Shown in pieces: positions 49,540 through 57,948 of a stretch of 64,000 nucleotides of DNA (position 1 is its first letter; each line of letters starts with the position of its first letter). The DNA lies in NCBI GenBank assembly GCA_963724385.1, contig CAVRUJ010000001.1:1426001-1490000 (forward strand). Direction: 5' to 3'. A program made the translations under genes and the position numbers. Below the pieces are notes generated by a model that saw only the letters and a program-made list of their open reading frames with translations, was not told the origin of the DNA and did no database searches. The DNA is from DASXQK01 sp963724385. Its GTDB lineage: Bacteria > Pseudomonadota > Alphaproteobacteria > Dongiales > Dongiaceae.

Positions 49540-50291
49540 AGGTCTCCTTCGAGGGCCGGCGCGCCGTCGTCACCGGGGCCGGCCACGGTTTCGGGCGCGC
49601 CATCGCCAAGGCCCTTGTGGAAGCGGGTGCTGCTGTGTGGGCGTGCGACATCAATGCCGAAGGCCTGAAAGCGACGCGCGAAGTCATCGGCCGGAACTGC
49701 GAGACCAGGACGGTGGACGTGAGCGACCCCAAGGCGGTGACCGATTTTGTCGCCGAGGCGGCGGGAGACGGCGCCGTGGACATCCTGGTGAACAATGCCG
49801 GCGGGGTGCGCGGCCAGGTCGGCCGTCCGCTCGAGCAGATCACGCCCGCCGAATGGCAAGACATCTTCGACGTCAACGTGACGGGCGCCTTCTATTGCGC
49901 CCAGGCCGTGGCGCCGGGCATGAAGCGGGCCAAGCGCGGGCGCATCGTCAATATTTCCAGCGGCGCGGGGCTCGGCATCAGCCTGACGGGCATCCAGGCC
50001 TATGCCTCGGCCAAGGCGGCCCAGATCGGGCTCACCCGCCAGCTCGCCCATGAGCTCGGGCCCTGGGGCATCACGGTCAACAACGTGGCGCCGGGCTTTG
50101 TGCGCTCGAACCCGACCACGGAAAGGCAATGGGAGTCCTACGGCGAGGAGGGCCAGCGCAAGCTGGTCCAATCCATCGCCCTCAAGCGCCTGGGCCAGCC
50201 GGAAGACATCGCCCATGCGGTGCTGTTCTTCGCCTCGGACTATGCGGGCTGGATCACTGGGCAAGTGCTGAGCGTGGACGGGGGCAAATAG
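49536..50291 (+). CDS. SDR family oxidoreductase
   Basis: A 251-residue classical SDR: cofactor motif GAGHGFG at 14-20, NNAGG at 86-90, Ser142 in NISSGAG, catalytic Tyr156 and Lys160 in YASAK. Coupled to the previous gene by an ATGA overlap and followed one base later by the M20 peptidase gene. Most likely oxidises a hydroxyl group of an intermediate in the pathway. Confidence 0.88.
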   Translation: MKVSFEGRRAVVTGAGHGFGRAIAKALVEAGAAVWACDINAEGLKATREVIGRNCETRTVDVSDPKAVTDFVAEAAGDGAVDILVNNAGGVRGQVGRPLEQITPAEWQDIFDVNVTGAFYCAQAVAPGMKRAKRGRIVNISSGAGLGISLTGIQAYASAKAAQIGLTRQLAHELGPWGITVNNVAPGFVRSNPTTERQWESYGEEGQRKLVQSIALKRLGQPEDIAHAVLFFASDYAGWITGQVLSVDGGK

Positions 50292-50292
50292 C

Positions 50293-51711
50293 ATGAACGA
50301 CGTGACGGGCGGACCGCTCGAGTATGTGACGGCCCATCGCCAGGCGATCCTCGACGACCTCATCGCCTTCGCCAGCATCCCCAGCGTCAGCACCGACCCT
50401 GCCTATGCCGCGCATATCGGCGAAGCGGCCCAATGGGTCGCCGGCCGGATGCGCCGCGCCGGCCTCGAGAACATCAAGATCCGGCCGACCGAGGGCCACC
50501 CGATCGTGACCTGCGACTGGCTGCATGCCAAGGGCGCGCCCACGATCCTCGTCTATGGCCATTACGACGTGCAGCCGCCGGACCCACTGGACAAATGGAA
50601 GAGCGAGCCGTTCAAGCCGCAGGTCCGCGACAACCGGCTCTATGCCCGCGGCGTTTCCGACGACAAGGGCCCCATGCTGATCCCGATCAAGACGGCAGAG
50701 GCCTATCTCGAGACTCGCGGCCGATTGCCGATCAATCTGAAGCTGGTGATCGAAGGCGAGGAGGAGCGGGGCAGTGCCCATCTCGGCGCCTTCGTGGCCG
50801 AGCATGCGAAAGAACTCGCGGCCGATTTCGTGCTCTCGGCCGACGGCGCCATGTGGCGGCCGGACGAGCCTTCCATCACGGTGGCAAGCCGCGGCATCGC
50901 GGCGCTGGAATTCACGCTCACCGGTGCTGCCAAGGATCTCCACTCCGGGCGTCATGGCGGGAGTGTGGCCAACCCGCTGTCGGCGATCGCGCGCCTCGTC
51001 GCCTCCCTGCATGATGACAACGGGCGCGTTGCCGTCGCGGGCTTCTATGACGGCGTGAAGCCGCCCAGCAACGCCGCCCGCCAGATGATCGCGGAGCTTC
51101 CCTTCAGCGAGCAGAAGTACTTCGCCGCCATCGGCGCGCCGGCGAGCGCGGGCGAGGCCGGCTACAGCCTCCTGGAGCGCCAGTGGCTGCGCCCGACCCT
51201 GGAGCTCAACGGGCTCGGCGGCGGCTACCAGGGGCCGGGGACCAAGACGGTCATCCCGAGCCAGGCCATGGCCAAAATCACCTGCCGTCTGGTGCCCGAC
51301 CAGGATCCGGATGCGGTCGTGGCCGCGATATCAAGGCATCTTCGCGAGCATTGCCCGGCCGGGGTGACCGTGCAGGTGACGCCGGGCGATCACGGCTCTC
51401 GCGCCTATGCCATTCCCGACGACCATCCGGGGCTGGCATTGGCGGAGCGGGTGCTGGCGGAGGTCTATGGCAAGCGCGCGCTCAGGGTTCGCATGGGGGC
51501 TACGATCCCCATCGGGCTCATCTTCCGCGACGCCATCGGGGCGGAAACGGTCTTTTTCTCTTTCTCGACCGCCGATGAGGACTACCACGCCCCCAACGAG
51601 TTCTTCCGCCTGCAGCGCCTCGACGACGGGCTCAAGGCCTGGATCCGCTATTGGGAGCTGCTGGGGGCGGAGGGGTGGACGCGAGCCGCGCGAGGCGCTG
51701 CCGTCGGCTGA
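50293..51711 (+). CDS. M20 family metallopeptidase (dipeptidase)
   Basis: A 472-residue zinc peptidase. Metal and catalytic residues are visible: His90 and Asp92 in YGHYDVQPPD, the bridging Asp in RGVSDDKGP (near 123), the catalytic Glu in EGEEERGS (155-162), and a late ligand in HAPNEFF. The insert after EGEEERGS is the dimerisation domain. It is the last gene of the creatininase operon and would cleave the amide bond of an imported peptide-like compound. Confidence 0.9.
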   Translation: MNDVTGGPLEYVTAHRQAILDDLIAFASIPSVSTDPAYAAHIGEAAQWVAGRMRRAGLENIKIRPTEGHPIVTCDWLHAKGAPTILVYGHYDVQPPDPLDKWKSEPFKPQVRDNRLYARGVSDDKGPMLIPIKTAEAYLETRGRLPINLKLVIEGEEERGSAHLGAFVAEHAKELAADFVLSADGAMWRPDEPSITVASRGIAALEFTLTGAAKDLHSGRHGGSVANPLSAIARLVASLHDDNGRVAVAGFYDGVKPPSNAARQMIAELPFSEQKYFAAIGAPASAGEAGYSLLERQWLRPTLELNGLGGGYQGPGTKTVIPSQAMAKITCRLVPDQDPDAVVAAISRHLREHCPAGVTVQVTPGDHGSRAYAIPDDHPGLALAERVLAEVYGKRALRVRMGATIPIGLIFRDAIGAETVFFSFSTADEDYHAPNEFFRLQRLDDGLKAWIRYWELLGAEGWTRAARGAAVG

Positions 51712-51878
51712 TCTCGCCAACTTTGGCGTAACCCCTCACCGAGCCTCGGCCATTTCAGGCGGAACGGAACAACCGCGCTGCAACACGGTCATGTTTCAAT
51801 GCAGCCTGTTCGCGTTGCTTCCTCTGGACTAGACGTGGCCGCTTCGCCACGAATGGCGATTTTTCAGGACCGACCGGG

Positions 51879-52640
51879 ATGAAACGATTTCAAATTATAG
51901 TATTTTGCGGAGCCGTCCTGGCCCTCCTCATCCTGGCGCCTGCAACGCTGAGGGCCGCCGATCCCGATGCGCTGTGGAAGATCGTCCATGGCAAATGCGT
52001 AGCTTCCGAGGCCGGCGGATCCGGCCCCGCGCCCTGCAGCCTGGTCGACCTCGCGGATGGTTACGCCGTGCTGAAGGACATCCAGGGCGCCACCCAGTTC
52101 CTGCTGATCCCGACCACGAGGATCACCGGCATCGAGGATCCCCAGCTTCTTGGGCCCGGCCTGCCGAATTATTGGCAGGCCGCCTGGCAGGCGCGGCAAT
52201 TGATGGCCGCGCCGGCCGGCCGGCCCGTGCCGCGCGAGGACGTCGGCCTCGCCATCAATTCGGTGCATGGACGCAGCCAGAACCAGCTTCACATCCACAT
52301 CGATTGCCTCAGCGCCGAAGCGGAGCAGGCCCTGGCACAAGCGGCTGGCCGGATCGGCAAGTCCTGGACGCGCCTCGACATGCCTCCGGCGGAGCACCCC
52401 TATTTGGCCTTGCGGGTCACGGCGTCGGACCTCGCGGGCATCGATCCATTCAAGCTGGTGGCCGACGGTATTCCGTCCGCCGCCGCCGACATGGGCGATC
52501 AGACCATTGTCGTGGCCGGCGCCCTGTTCGCCGACGGAATGCCGGGCTTCTACATCCTCGACCACCGCGCCGATGTCGCCGAAGGCGACTTTGGCTCGGG
52601 CGAGGAGCTGCTCGATCACCAGTGCCGGGTGTTGAAGTAG
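51879..52640 (+). CDS. cdh: CDP-diacylglycerol diphosphatase
   Basis: A 253-residue secreted phospholipid enzyme. It has an N-terminal signal anchor (residues 1-27) and the HIT-like catalytic segment SQNQLHIHIDCLS, with His138 and His140. The length and the order of conserved blocks (ALWKIVHGKC, PCSLVDLADGYAVLKD, PTTRITGIEDPQLL) match Cdh of Enterobacteria. It hydrolyses CDP-diacylglycerol to phosphatidic acid and CMP at the inner-membrane surface. It converges with the next gene. Confidence 0.9.
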   Translation: MKRFQIIVFCGAVLALLILAPATLRAADPDALWKIVHGKCVASEAGGSGPAPCSLVDLADGYAVLKDIQGATQFLLIPTTRITGIEDPQLLGPGLPNYWQAAWQARQLMAAPAGRPVPREDVGLAINSVHGRSQNQLHIHIDCLSAEAEQALAQAAGRIGKSWTRLDMPPAEHPYLALRVTASDLAGIDPFKLVADGIPSAAADMGDQTIVVAGALFADGMPGFYILDHRADVAEGDFGSGEELLDHQCRVLK

Positions 52641-52659
52641 GCGCGCTGAAGCAGGCGAA

Positions 52660-53154
52660 TTACGGCGGCTGTCCCGTCGAGGTCGAGGGTTGGACCAGAA
52701 CCTGATGCCAGCCGATGGTGCAGGACTTCACCTGGGGATAGTAGCCCCGCGGGTTTTCGCAGTAGTACCAGGTCTGCGGCGCCGGCGCGTTGGATGCGAG
52801 GGGCTGCTGCTGGGGTTGATAGGCCTCAGGCGGCGCATTGCCGTAAGACGGGGCATAGCTGGGCGCGTAGGAATAGGCAGGCGGGTAGGCGTAAGGCGGA
52901 TAGTACGGCGCCGCGTAGTAGGGATAAGCAGAATAGGGATAGCCGTAGTAGGACGGCCAACCGAGGGAAATGCTGTAGTGGGGGCCCCACCAGCCGCCCC
53001 AGCCCCAGCCGCAACACCCCCAACCCCAGCCCCATCCGCCATGCCAATGATGGGCGTCTGCCTGAGGGCTCAAGAAAAGCGCGCCGAGGCCAAGGACAAG
53101 GGCCGCGGCGAAGCGCCGGAAGGAGCGACCTGGACGTTGCAAGCACTCGCGCAT
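52660..53154 (-). CDS. Secreted Trp/Tyr/Pro-rich small protein
   Basis: A 164-residue protein with a Sec signal peptide ending near ADAHH. The mature part begins with a Gly/Trp-rich stretch (HHWHGGWGWGWGCCGWGWGG) and continues with Tyr/Pro repeats to a C-terminus with TWYYCENPRGYYPQVKSC, where two cysteines probably pair. That CENP...YP.V..C segment recurs in small exported proteins of Proteobacteria. The start at 53154 has GAGG upstream; earlier ATGs exist. Role unknown. Confidence 0.7.
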   Translation of the reverse strand: MRECLQRPGRSFRRFAAALVLGLGALFLSPQADAHHWHGGWGWGWGCCGWGWGGWWGPHYSISLGWPSYYGYPYSAYPYYAAPYYPPYAYPPAYSYAPSYAPSYGNAPPEAYQPQQQPLASNAPAPQTWYYCENPRGYYPQVKSCTIGWHQVLVQPSTSTGQPP

Positions 53155-53408
53155 GGGGGCTACCTCGACAATGCCCGTCCTGGGCTTCGTGCCCATGGCG
53201 GGACGTGGGACTGCCCAACGAAGGCGAAGGTGGTAGAATACGTCTCCTGGACTTCGGGTGCAAAGCCGCGATGTTGCCGCAGCCATGCAAGGCCGGCCGC
53301 AGGATTCTGTCCGCTCACGCGTATAATGAGATTGGACGAACTCGCTTGTGCTTCTTGTCCGCGGCGAGTTCGCGGGCCAAGAGTCCAGGGTAAAGCAGGA
53401 GGCCAGAA

Positions 53409-53915
53409 TTGAACGGGATCACCGGTCGGGTGGCGAGGAAATCGGTGCTCTGGCTGTCGGCGGCGGCGCTGCTGGCCGGCTGTGCCACCCAGCCGATGGG
53501 GCCGAGCGTGGCGGTCATGCCCGCTCCCAACAAGCCCTTCGAGGTCTTCGAACAGGATCAGACGGTCTGCAAGCAGTATGCGAACCAGCAGGTAGCGGGC
53601 GGCGTCGAGCAGGCGAACAGCCGGGGATTCGGCACCGCTCTGCTGACGACCATTCTGGGCGCCGGTTTGGGTGCCGCGGTGGGCGGCGGCTATGGCGCTG
53701 CCGTCGGCGCGGCCTCGGGCGCGGTTGTCGGCACGGCGGCGGGCGCCAACGGCACGGCTTACGACCAGTACGGCCTGCAGTGGAGTTATGACAACGCGTA
53801 CTCCCAGTGCATGTACGCCAAGGGCAACCAGCTGCCGGGCTATTACTCCGGCGGCTACTCCGGGACCTACTACGGCCCCTATGCGCCACCGCCGCCGCCA
53901 CCGCCCGGCGGGTGA
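53409..53915 (+). CDS. Glycine-zipper family lipoprotein
   Basis: A 168-residue lipoprotein. The signal peptide has basic residues followed by LWLSAAALLAGC (lipobox, Cys25). The mature region has CKQYANQQVAGGVEQAN and a long glycine zipper (GAGLGAAVGGGYGAAVGAAS), ending in a Tyr/Gly/Pro-rich tail with a run of prolines. The TTG start at 53409 is supported by AGGAGG six bases upstream. It resembles YMGG/glycine-zipper outer-membrane lipoproteins. Confidence 0.78.
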   Translation: MNGITGRVARKSVLWLSAAALLAGCATQPMGPSVAVMPAPNKPFEVFEQDQTVCKQYANQQVAGGVEQANSRGFGTALLTTILGAGLGAAVGGGYGAAVGAASGAVVGTAAGANGTAYDQYGLQWSYDNAYSQCMYAKGNQLPGYYSGGYSGTYYGPYAPPPPPPPGG

Positions 53916-53948
53916 GCCAGCGCGTTTCGCGACGGCCGGAAGCGGGCG

Positions 53949-54476
53949 TTATCCCGCCAGGCCTTCGATGCGATCGAGATCGAGGATGCCGGCCGCGCCC
54001 CAGCCGCGCTCGCCGGCCGGGATCTGGGGGCGGAACGCCTCGTAGAGCGCATAGGCTTTGCCGGCGAGTTCCTTGGGCGGCAATGATTCGGCCAACCGGA
54101 CCATCGAGCGGCGAACCTCGTCCAGCGACTCTCCGAACTTGCTCTTGAGATAGCGCTCGACGCCCGCCGGATCGACGGGCTTATCCTTGGCCAGCGACCT
54201 CAGCCCCTCGGGCAGCCGAACCACCGGTACGGCGCGATGCAGCAGGTCGACGCTCTGCCGCTCGCCATGCGCCATCGCCTTGCGTTGCTTCTTCACTGCC
54301 TCGGGCGTCGGCTCGTAGATGCCAAGACGCACGCCCTTGGCATAGGCGTTGAGCCCGGCGACGGCCTTGCCCAAGGTCAGGGCCTCGGCCCGGTCGAAGC
54401 CCAGCCGCTCGGCCACGACTGCGGCCCACAGGGTCAGGACGGGCGCCCGGTTGATGGTGACTTTGCGGACGGTCAT
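53949..54476 (-). CDS. Conserved hypothetical protein, 175 residues
   Basis: A soluble, helical protein starting MTVRKVTINRAPVLTLWAAV and continuing with AERLGFDRAEALTLGKAVAG, AYAKGVRLGIYEPTPEAVKK. It looks like a compact basic protein of the kind annotated as conserved hypothetical in alpha- and gammaproteobacteria. No catalytic motif is visible. Neighbouring genes give no lead. Confidence 0.65.
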   Translation of the reverse strand: MTVRKVTINRAPVLTLWAAVVAERLGFDRAEALTLGKAVAGLNAYAKGVRLGIYEPTPEAVKKQRKAMAHGERQSVDLLHRAVPVVRLPEGLRSLAKDKPVDPAGVERYLKSKFGESLDEVRRSMVRLAESLPPKELAGKAYALYEAFRPQIPAGERGWGAAGILDLDRIEGLAG

Positions 54477-54651
54477 GCCGGCATGGTAGCGCCCATCGCC
54501 ACGGCGCGGCTATCAAGCTCGGACGCCGAGGCGACAACGGCCAAGGTGACCGGGCGACGATGGTGCTGAATTTTTCCGGCGGGCCCGCCTGTCCTCCGCA
54601 TTCGCCGCCTGATGCCGACTTTCGAAGAAAGTCAGCACATCGTTTTGAGTT

Positions 54652-54719
54652 CTAGTATCGGATTTACGCAGAAATTCGCGACAAAGCCCGAGTCACGAAT
54701 TTCTGCGATCCGATACTAG
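54652..54719. repeat. Large intergenic hairpin
   Basis: CTAGTATCGGAT and CGCAGAAATTCG pair with CGAATTTCTGCG and ATCCGATACTAG, giving two perfect 12-bp stem blocks (54652-54719). No T-run follows. It looks like a dispersed palindromic element. The gap 54477-54785 holds no gene. Confidence 0.65.
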
Positions 54720-54785
54720 CGCGACGAACGCGGTGGAAGAGGCAGCGGGGAAGAAGGCCAAGCAGGCCTTGCTTCGGACTCTTGG

Positions 54786-55049
54786 CTACATCGGCGTCAG
54801 GCTGGCATCCGAGATCTTCGCGCAGGTGCCGGCAGGCACATAGATCCAGGAAGCCTTATCCATGTCCTTCGTCGAGGTGCCGGCGCAGGAATGGGTGGCG
54901 GTCTGGCAGTCGTTCAGCCCGGCCTTGGCAATGCCATAGCACTTCTCGGGCGTGAAACTGGTCGGTACCGCGGCCGGTCCCGCCTGGGCGATCATCGGCA
55001 GCGCGAGCGCTGCGGCCATGGCGGAAGCGGCGATGAGCGAAGCCTTCAT
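54786..55049 (-). CDS. DUF2282 family protein (BufA1-type bufferin precursor)
   Basis: An 87-residue secreted protein: signal peptide (1-23, AQAG) and a mature part with four conserved cysteines in EKCYGIAKAGLNDCQTATHSC and GTCAKI. This is the DUF2282 pattern of BufA1 bufferins, copper-storing ribosomal peptides whose cysteines are modified by the DUF692 enzyme BufB with BufC. No bufB, bufC or DoxX-type gene is adjacent, so the locus looks incomplete. GAGGAGACG precedes the ATG. Confidence 0.85.
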   Translation of the reverse strand: MKASLIAASAMAAALALPMIAQAGPAAVPTSFTPEKCYGIAKAGLNDCQTATHSCAGTSTKDMDKASWIYVPAGTCAKISDASLTPM

Positions 55050-55169
55050 GGAATCGTCTCCTCTGGTTTGCTTGGAGGGTCACGTCGTCGGCCGAAGCCG
55101 ATGACTCCATTTCGCCGGCTTGCGCGGAAGGGTTACTTCGCCGCCGCGAGAGGATGAGCGATCACGCGA

Positions 55170-56372
55170 TCACGAGTTCGTGTTGCCGACCCGCCTGGCC
55201 GGCAGCCTGAAGGCAAGGACGAGCGCGGCCAGCATGATAGCGGCACCCGCGAGGAAGGGCCCGCTGCGCCCGACGATCTCGAAGGCGAGGCCGGCGAAGG
55301 CGGGGCCCACGACCCGCGCCAGGCTCGAGGCCGACTGGGAGACGCCGAGCGTGACGCCCAGCTCCGTCTCCCTGGCCTGAAGCGAGATGAGGCTGCTGAG
55401 GGAAGGGTTGCTGACGCCGACGCCGTAGGCGACCAGCAGCATGGCGACCAGCAGCGGCAGAAGGGAATGGACCAGAGGGATGGCGAGAAGGCCGAGGGCC
55501 AAGGCCAGCGCACCCTGACCGACCAGGGCCGCCTCGCCGAATCGTTTGGCCAGCTGTCGGATCAGGCCGCCCTGGATCATGGCGGCGAGGATTCCGGCAT
55601 AAGCGAAGACGTAGCCGTTCTGGCGCGGCCCCCAGCCGAAGTTGCGCTCGGACCAGAGGGCGAAGGTCGATTCCAGGCCGGCGAAAACGAAGGTGACCAG
55701 GAACAGCAGCAGCACCATCATGCGCAGCGCGGGATCGCGCATGGCGGAGCCAAGCACCGCGAAGCGGGTGAGCGGCCGGCGCGCTTGCTGCATTGCCCTT
55801 GCGGCCGGATCGAGGGACTCCTTCAGGGTGAGGGCGGCGAAGGCGAATGCAAGCAGCGAGAGGCCGGCGGCGGTCAGGGCAGGGACCACGAAATTCGGAT
55901 GGGCGGGATCGCCGCCGCCCAGCAGCCCGCCGATGGCCGGTCCGAAAATGAAGCCGAGACCGAAGGCGGCGCCGATCAGGCCCATGCCATGGGCCCGCTT
56001 CTCCGGCGGCGTCACATCGGCGATATAGGCCTGGGCGGCGGCGATGTTTCCGGCCATGGCGCCGGCCAGCGCGCGGGCCGCGAACAATTCCCACAAGGAG
56101 CCCGCGAAGGCGAGCCAGACGTAGGAAAGCGCGATGCCCAGGATGCTCGCCATCAGCACGGGCTTGCGGCCCTTAAGGTCGCTCAGCCGGCCCCATAGCG
56201 GCGAGGAGAAGAACTGCGCCAGGGAATAGACCGCCATCAGCAGGGTCACGACCAGCGGCCCGGCATGGAAATGCTCCCCGTAGAAGGGCAGCAGCGGCAC
56301 GATGACGCCGAACCCGACAAGGTCGACGAAGACCGTGAGGAATATGGCGAGCAGCGGGCCTATGCGTTTCAT
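55170..56372 (-). CDS. MFS transporter, TetA/TCR-like drug exporter family
   Basis: A 400-residue inner-membrane transporter with 12 helices. Motif A GRLSDLKGRKPVL lies in the loop after helix 2 (about residue 61), and helix 1 with DLVGFGVIVPLLPFY is typical of the TetA/TCR branch of the drug:H+ antiporter family. It is probably an exporter, but sequence similarity to TetA does not establish tetracycline resistance. It stands alone without a linked regulator. Confidence 0.85.
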   Translation of the reverse strand: MKRIGPLLAIFLTVFVDLVGFGVIVPLLPFYGEHFHAGPLVVTLLMAVYSLAQFFSSPLWGRLSDLKGRKPVLMASILGIALSYVWLAFAGSLWELFAARALAGAMAGNIAAAQAYIADVTPPEKRAHGMGLIGAAFGLGFIFGPAIGGLLGGGDPAHPNFVVPALTAAGLSLLAFAFAALTLKESLDPAARAMQQARRPLTRFAVLGSAMRDPALRMMVLLLFLVTFVFAGLESTFALWSERNFGWGPRQNGYVFAYAGILAAMIQGGLIRQLAKRFGEAALVGQGALALALGLLAIPLVHSLLPLLVAMLLVAYGVGVSNPSLSSLISLQARETELGVTLGVSQSASSLARVVGPAFAGLAFEIVGRSGPFLAGAAIMLAALVLAFRLPARRVGNTNS

Positions 56373-56552
56373 CGGGACTCATTGATTACGGCCGCACCCC
56401 GTCGCGCGCCGGGCTGAGAGATACGGGTTTGGCGCTCCTGAAACAAGAGTGCCGGCGGGCTTAATGCCGAGGAGACCAGAGCGGGCGATTGTGCGCCGTC
56501 AGATTTGACTGTTTGATGGGCGCGCGCGAATCGAAGGGCAAAGGGCGGCAGC

Positions 56553-57311
56553 ATGGGCTATATCGACCGGCATCCTTACAACGTCATCGTCGTGGGCGCG
56601 GCGAGCGGCATCGGCAAGGCGGCGGCCCAGTTCCTCGCGCGCGAAGGCGCCCATGTGGCTTGCCTCGACCGGGACGGCGGCGGCGCGAAGGCCACGGCCG
56701 ATGCGATCGCCGCGACGGGCAGGCAGAGCTTCGGCTTCGCCGTCGAGGTCGCTGAGCCCGCGAGCGTGGAACAGGCAATGGCCGAGGCGGCCGGACGGCT
56801 GGGCCAGATCCATGGCCTGGTCAACTGCGCCGGCATCACCGGCAAGACCAACGTCAAGGGCCACGAAGTGGAGTTGGCGGATTTCGACCGGGTCTATCGG
56901 GTGAACCTGCTGGGCGCGCTGATCCTGTCCCAGGCCGCGTTGCGCCGGATGCTGCCCGCGGGTTATGGCCGCATCCTTCACGTCGCCTCCATCGCCGGGA
57001 AGGACGGCAATGCCGGCATGACCGCCTATTCGGCCAGCAAGGCGGGCCTGATCGGCATGGTGAAGTCGCTGGGCAAGGACTATGCCGAGGCGGGGATCAC
57101 CATCAACGCGCTGGCGCCCGCGGTCATCCGCACGCCCATGGTGGACGCGCTGCCCGAGGCCACGGTCAAATACATGACCGACAAGATTCCCATGCGCCGC
57201 TGTGGCGAGCTGGAAGAGGCCGCCGCCCTCATCGCCTGGATTGTCTCTCCCGCCTGCAGCTTCACCACGGGCTTTACGTTCGACCTGAGCGGGGGGAGGG
57301 CCACCTATTGA
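56553..57311 (+). CDS. SDR family oxidoreductase
   Basis: A 252-residue short-chain dehydrogenase. The cofactor motif GAASGIG is at residues 15-21, NCAG at 91-94, Ser146, Tyr159 and Lys163 in YSASK. AAGGGCGG precedes the ATG. It converges with soxG. Possible link to sarcosine or betaine catabolism is by neighbourhood only. Confidence 0.87.
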   Translation: MGYIDRHPYNVIVVGAASGIGKAAAQFLAREGAHVACLDRDGGGAKATADAIAATGRQSFGFAVEVAEPASVEQAMAEAAGRLGQIHGLVNCAGITGKTNVKGHEVELADFDRVYRVNLLGALILSQAALRRMLPAGYGRILHVASIAGKDGNAGMTAYSASKAGLIGMVKSLGKDYAEAGITINALAPAVIRTPMVDALPEATVKYMTDKIPMRRCGELEEAAALIAWIVSPACSFTTGFTFDLSGGRATY

Positions 57312-57345
57312 CCCGACTCTCTCGCAGCATCGCGACTGAGAGGGC

Positions 57346-57948
57346 CTAGGCGATCTCGCAGCCGTATTCCGCCGCGGATTCCGCGAGGAACTTCCAGAAG
57401 CTGCGGGCGAAGCCGCGGAAGACGGCGAGTTCGTAGGTGGGAGCCTCGTTGGTCTGCCAGATCTGCACGCCGATGAGGGCCGCGACCGTGAGCGCCGTGT
57501 CGCCCGGGCGGAAGACCCGCGGGTGGAGATCGATGGGCAAGCCCTTGGCCAAGACGTCGCGCGCCTTCGGGCCGGCGATGCGCAGGACCGTGCGCCCGTC
57601 GCTCTGCTCGGCGACCGAGGCGAGGCCGGCGAAGACCGCCGAGAGCCGCGTCTCGAGCTCGCCCGCGGGCAGGCTTTCGCGGGAAAGCGCCAGCCACTGC
57701 CCGGGCCCCGCCCAGAGAAGTTCGATCCCCTTGGCCTGGACCCGGCGCGGCGTTTCGGGCAGATCGATCCCGAAGCTGCGTCTGGCGGCTTCGCTTGCCT
57801 GGGCGGCCCTGCCCTTGCGGGCGATGACCGAGGCAAGGGCGATGTTGCCGAGTTCGGCGAGCGTTACGCCGGCAGCAGCTTCGGCCTTGCCGTGCCGGCC
57901 GGGACGATAGAGCCCATCGAGGGCCGAACGTGCTGCCGCTTCAGCCAT
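57346..57948 (-). CDS. soxG: Sarcosine oxidase gamma subunit
   Basis: A 200-residue small subunit of heterotetrameric sarcosine oxidase. It has the GcvT-like fold typical of SoxG: LLWAGPGQWLALSRESLPAG near residue 76, SDGRTVLRIAGPKARDVLAK near residue 115 and the ending FRGFARSFWKFLAESAAEYG. It overlaps soxA by 8 bases and is last in the soxBDAG operon. The complex oxidises sarcosine to glycine and transfers the methyl group to tetrahydrofolate. Confidence 0.92.
   Translation of the reverse strand: MAEAAARSALDGLYRPGRHGKAEAAAGVTLAELGNIALASVIARKGRAAQASEAARRSFGIDLPETPRRVQAKGIELLWAGPGQWLALSRESLPAGELETRLSAVFAGLASVAEQSDGRTVLRIAGPKARDVLAKGLPIDLHPRVFRPGDTALTVAALIGVQIWQTNEAPTYELAVFRGFARSFWKFLAESAAEYGCEIA

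Noticed and set aside
55170..56372. Tetracycline resistance gene
   Set aside because: The family resemblance to TetA is clear, but the branch includes many exporters of unknown substrate and there is no TetR-type regulator next to it.
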